Assembly: GCF_003336675.1 (NCBI RefSeq)
Contig: NZ_QPII01000001.1
Location: 1-64,000 of the forward strand
Length of the DNA stretch: 64,000 nt
Direction of reading: 5' to 3'
Source of the DNA: Billgrantia montanilacus
Lineage (GTDB): Bacteria; Pseudomonadota; Gammaproteobacteria; Pseudomonadales; Halomonadaceae
Position 1 is the stretch's first letter. Each line of letters opens with the position of its first letter. The position numbers and the translations under genes were made by a program. The notes beneath the pieces were generated by a model. It did no database searches. It saw only the letters and a program-made list of their open reading frames with translations, and had not been told where the DNA came from. Shown here in pieces: positions 61,095 through 64,000 of this stretch.

Positions 61095-62627
61095 TCATGC
61101 ATGGACGTCGCCGGCCAACGGGAAGCGCGCTCGCCGTTCGAGATCGTCCAGGTCGATGGTGTTGCGCATGTACTGGGTGCTGGCATCGAACAACGGCTGG
61201 TGGTCCCAGGGCGTGACCTTGCCCTGCATGAGCGCCCGTGAAACCAGCTTGCGGCGTCGCTGGCTGGCGATCACCTCGCCGTGCAGCCGCTCATAGTCCC
61301 AGCGGCTGGCGACCTCGTCGCGAAACTGCTTGCACAGGTCCAGGTGCGCGGGGTCCCCGGCCAGGTTGTTGAGCTCGAGCGGGTCTGCCTCGAGGTCGAA
61401 CAGCTGGTCGGGGTCGGGTGCGGTGTGGACGAACTTGTAGCGCCCGCGGCGGATCATCAGCAGCGGTGCGATGGCGCCCTCGCCGAGGTATTCGCCGATC
61501 ACCTCGTCATGGCCGCCGGTGCCGGTCAGGTGCGGTAGCAGGCTGCGGCCGTCGATGGGCACGGCGTATTCCGGTGCGGTGCCGTCGTGGGCGATCTCGG
61601 CGAAGGTCGGCAGCAGGTCCATGGTCGACACCGACTCGCGCACCCGGCGCGGGGTGAAGCGGCCGGGGGCGTGGACGATCATCGGCACGCGGGCGGAATC
61701 CTCGAACCAGCTCATCTTGTACCAGAGGCCGCGCTCGCCGAGCATGTCGCCGTGGTCGCCGGAGAACACGATGATGGTGTCTTCGTCGAGGCCGGTCTCT
61801 TTCAAGGCCTTCAGCACGGCGCCGATCTGGTCGTCGACATAGCTGAGCGCCCCGTAGTAGGCGTGGCGGGCGTTGCGAATCTGCTCGTCGCTGACGGTGT
61901 CCTCGGCGAGCTGATAGACATGACGCAGTCGCTGGGAGTGCGGGTCCATCAATTCCCGCGAGTAGGGCACGCGCGGCATGTCGATGTCGTCATGATCGTA
62001 GCGGTCCCAGTACTCCTGCGCGATGGTGTAGGGGTCGTGGGGGTGGGTTAGCGATACGGTCAGGCAGAAGGGGCGCTGCTCGCCGTTGCGAACATAGTCG
62101 TAGAGGAAACGCTTGGCGCGGAAGGTGACCTCGTCGTCGAAGTCGAGCTGATTTGAGCGCACGCAGGGGCCGGCCTGAATTACCGAGCACATGTTGTGGT
62201 AGTAGCTCGGCCGCTCGTCGAAGTTTTCCCAATCGACGAACCAGCCATAATCGGCTGGATAGATGTCGGTCGTCAGGCGCTCCTCGAAGCCGTGCAGCTG
62301 GTCCGGGCCGCAGAAGTGCATCTTGCCCGACAGCGAGGTGTAGTAGCCGGCATCGCGCAGGTAGTGGGCGAAGGTCGGGGTGTCGGCGGCGAACTCGGCG
62401 GCGTTGTCGTAGCCGCCAATGCGCGACGGCAGCTGGCCGGCCATCAGCGTGAAGCGCGACGGTGCACATAGCGGGCTGTTGCAGTAGGCCGAATCGAAGA
62501 CCACGCCTTCGGCGGCCAGGCGTGACAGATGCGGCGTCTTGACCAGGGGGTGCCCGTAGAAGGGTAGGGCAGAGGCCGCCACCTGGTCGGCCATCAGGAA
62601 CAGGATGTTGGGCTGCTTGGGCGTCAT
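61095..62627 (-). CDS. betC: Choline-sulfatase
   Basis: 510 residues. The sulfatase signature CAPSR in NSPLCAPSRFTLMAGQ holds the Cys converted to formylglycine. Metal-ligand residues are in NILFLMADQ and FSGDHGDMLGERG, and choline-sulfatase-specific SGKMHFCGPDQLHGFEERL and the long C-terminal tail fit BetC. It releases choline and sulfate from choline-O-sulfate, an osmolyte and sulfur store. It is divergent from its LysR regulator and followed by a BCCT carrier. Confidence 0.93.
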   Translation of the reverse strand: MTPKQPNILFLMADQVAASALPFYGHPLVKTPHLSRLAAEGVVFDSAYCNSPLCAPSRFTLMAGQLPSRIGGYDNAAEFAADTPTFAHYLRDAGYYTSLSGKMHFCGPDQLHGFEERLTTDIYPADYGWFVDWENFDERPSYYHNMCSVIQAGPCVRSNQLDFDDEVTFRAKRFLYDYVRNGEQRPFCLTVSLTHPHDPYTIAQEYWDRYDHDDIDMPRVPYSRELMDPHSQRLRHVYQLAEDTVSDEQIRNARHAYYGALSYVDDQIGAVLKALKETGLDEDTIIVFSGDHGDMLGERGLWYKMSWFEDSARVPMIVHAPGRFTPRRVRESVSTMDLLPTFAEIAHDGTAPEYAVPIDGRSLLPHLTGTGGHDEVIGEYLGEGAIAPLLMIRRGRYKFVHTAPDPDQLFDLEADPLELNNLAGDPAHLDLCKQFRDEVASRWDYERLHGEVIASQRRRKLVSRALMQGKVTPWDHQPLFDASTQYMRNTIDLDDLERRARFPLAGDVHA

Positions 62628-62764
62628 GGGGCCTCTCTTGCTTGTTGCTGCGCGCTTGGGTTTCTTGCTCGAACCAAACCGTGGCTGGCGAGCATGACAG
62701 TCTCCCTGCTAATCTCATGGCCTGTAAACTCGCTGAATTTTTATGGAAGGCATTAGGTGAGCTA

Positions 62765-63685
62765 ATGGTTTCAGTAGGTGGGAGAGCATCGCCCAACGGT
62801 TTGCGGGTGTTCGAGGCGGCGGCCCGGCACCTCAGCTTCACTGCCGCGGCGCGGGAGCTGCGCTCGACCCAGTCGGCGGTCAGCCAGCAGGTCAGGGCCC
62901 TTGAAGAGCAGCTCGGCATGCCGTTGTTCGAGCGCATCTATCGCGGGGTAAGATTGACCGAGGCGGGGCAGGCACTGTTCGCCGGTGTGCAGGAAGGGTT
63001 CACGATCATCGATCGCACCATCGACCGGCTACAGCAAAGGTACCAACACCCGCATGTGAACATCCTCACCGACTTCTCGTTCGCTGCCTATTGGCTGATG
63101 CCGCGGCTGCCGAGCTTCCGTAAAGAACATCCGCATATCGACGTGCGCATCGTGACCAACCAGGGCGCGCTCGACTGGCGCACCCAGGAGGTCGACGTGG
63201 CTATCCTGTTCTGTGACGAACGGACCCTGGCGTCTGGCGTGCCGCGGCTGTTCCCCGAGGAGGTCTTTCCGGTCTGCGCCCCCGGCTTCCTGCAGCAGCA
63301 CGGGCCGATCGAGTCTCCCGCGCGACTGGCCGAGCTGCCGTTGTTGGCCTTGACCGCTGATCAGGGGCAGAGCTGGTTGGACTGGCCGAGTTACTTCGAG
63401 CAACTGGCGGGCATCGGCTATCTGGAATCCCCGGAGCTGACGTTCAATAACTACACGCTGCTGATCCAGGCGGCGATCGCCGGACAGGGCGTCGGGATGG
63501 GATGGCGAGGGTTGGTCGATGACATGCTCGAGAGTGGCATGCTGGTCGGACTGCAGGAGCTGGGGCTGCGCTCGTCGCGTGGCTATGGGCTGATCGATGC
63601 GCGGCCGGATACGTCGGGTGAAGCGAAACGGGCGCTGCAGGTATGGGTACTGGCTTGTGCCGAGGAGTCCCAGGATAAGCGCTAG
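62765..63685 (+). CDS. LysR-family regulator of choline sulfate use
   Basis: 306 residues. The ATG at 62765 follows AGGTGA; earlier ATGs in frame are poorly placed. Winged helix: NGLRVFEAAARHLSFTAAARELRSTQSAVSQQVRALEEQLG, then effector domain of the GcvA/AmpR branch (DVRIVTNQGALDWRTQEVDVAI). It is divergent from betC and fits the LysR regulator commonly next to choline-sulfatase genes. The stop TAG is the first three bases of an inverted-repeat element. Confidence 0.88.
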   Translation: MVSVGGRASPNGLRVFEAAARHLSFTAAARELRSTQSAVSQQVRALEEQLGMPLFERIYRGVRLTEAGQALFAGVQEGFTIIDRTIDRLQQRYQHPHVNILTDFSFAAYWLMPRLPSFRKEHPHIDVRIVTNQGALDWRTQEVDVAILFCDERTLASGVPRLFPEEVFPVCAPGFLQQHGPIESPARLAELPLLALTADQGQSWLDWPSYFEQLAGIGYLESPELTFNNYTLLIQAAIAGQGVGMGWRGLVDDMLESGMLVGLQELGLRSSRGYGLIDARPDTSGEAKRALQVWVLACAEESQDKR

Positions 63686-63827
63686 GCTCAATACGAAAAC
63701 TGCCTACGCTTGCCCATACGGCGTTAAAAATCGGCTCAAAGTACTCATTTACAACCCGTAAACTCCGTCTTTTCGTCGATTTTTGCCTTGTCTGGCCTAC
63801 GCGCGGCGACTTTTCGTATTGAGCCTA
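63683..63827. mobile_element. MITE-like element with perfect 17-base terminal inverted repeats
   Basis: TAGGCTCAATACGAAAA (63683-63699) and TTTTCGTATTGAGCCTA (63811-63827) are perfect inverted repeats bounding 145 bases. Inside is a second, shorter complementary pair around AAAAATCG/CGATTTTT. It has no coding potential and its first bases supply the LysR stop codon. Confidence 0.8.
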
Positions 63828-63883
63828 CGAGCTGTGAAGAAAGGAGGCCAGACGAGGGCTAACGGCCCCCGTCCGGTATCCGG

Positions 63884-64000
63884 TCAAACGCCGAGGATTT
63901 CCTTGGCCTGGTTCAGTAGATCTTCGGAGCGAGCATGGTCGCCGTCATTGTGGGCTTCCTCACCCTCCTGGCGCAGCTCGTTGACCTGCTCGATTTCGGC
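63884..64000 (-). CDS. C-terminus of a small unknown protein, runs off right edge
   Basis: On the minus strand, 38 codons are open from the window edge to a TGA at 63884-63886: EIEQVNELRQEGEEAHNDGD then ARSEDLLNQAKEILGV. The acidic, helix-prone composition resembles small helical-hairpin or tetratricopeptide-like tails. I do not recognise the family. Partial gene. Confidence 0.55.
   Translation of the reverse strand, partial: AEIEQVNELRQEGEEAHNDGDHARSEDLLNQAKEILGV

Overview
The window is high-GC, densely coded proteobacterial chromosome and looks like a halophilic gammaproteobacterium of the Halomonas group. That placement is an inference from gene content: a BCCT osmolyte carrier next to a choline-sulfatase, several TRAP transporters for small organic acids or amines, an acidic periplasmic protein, a YbiI-type zinc-finger protein and WrbA/Blc/MtfA homologues. 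I saw no rRNA, tRNA, CRISPR array, integrase or transposase. Accessory signals are catabolic islands, short palindromic or MITE-like intergenic repeats, and short tandem duplications at gene ends.

Region by region. 1-1130: remnant of a PhoX-type phosphatase (5' truncated, frameshifted). 1282-5513: two divergent redox operons, one with a heme-b (ethylbenzene-dehydrogenase-like) membrane-anchored protein and a DUF2231-like membrane protein, the other with a ferric-reductase-like flavocytochrome and a cytochrome b5/FMN-binding fusion. 5627-8809: a PAS-GGDEF-EAL protein and a TraX-family membrane protein. 9008-18040: LysR regulator, TRAP transporter, glutamine-synthetase-like ligase, aldehyde dehydrogenase, iron alcohol dehydrogenase and class I amidotransferase; together they suggest catabolism of an amino alcohol through gamma-glutamyl intermediates. 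18078-20838: Zn/Cd/Pb P-type ATPase with a divergent MerR regulator and a clear MerR operator. 20859-28260: papain-like peptidase, isoaspartyl-dipeptidase homologue, and a basic-amino-acid ABC system (two binding proteins, two permeases, one ATPase) downstream of astE.

28374-34172: lipocalin, methyltransferase, WrbA, hemerythrin, a PRC-barrel protein with acidic nonapeptide repeats, and a Tat-exported sulfide:quinone-oxidoreductase-like protein with a small membrane partner. 34294-37306: D-malate/tartrate dehydrogenase with a fluoroacetate-dehalogenase-like hydrolase and a divergent LysR. 38090-49568: LacI regulator with two abutting operators, then a ten-gene operon for both L-threonate and D-erythronate (ltnD, otnK, otnC, otnI, denD), a TRAP transporter, an aldehyde dehydrogenase and a second beta-hydroxyacid dehydrogenase. 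49569-51996: MtfA peptidase and an acetyltransferase-nitrilase fusion. 52216-56579: a Ugp/Mal-type ABC importer. 56634-59285: glutaredoxin-MauE fusion, ChaC, DMT exporter, YbiI. 59341-63685: BCCT carrier, choline-sulfatase and its LysR regulator. 63884-64000: the C-terminus of a small unknown protein.

The genes read as a nutrient-scavenging chromosome segment: several import systems are each paired with the enzymes that feed the imported compound into central metabolism (dihydroxyacetone phosphate from tetronates, pyruvate from D-malate, glutamate from arginine, choline from choline sulfate). Two redox modules share an Anr/Fnr-like 13-base motif.
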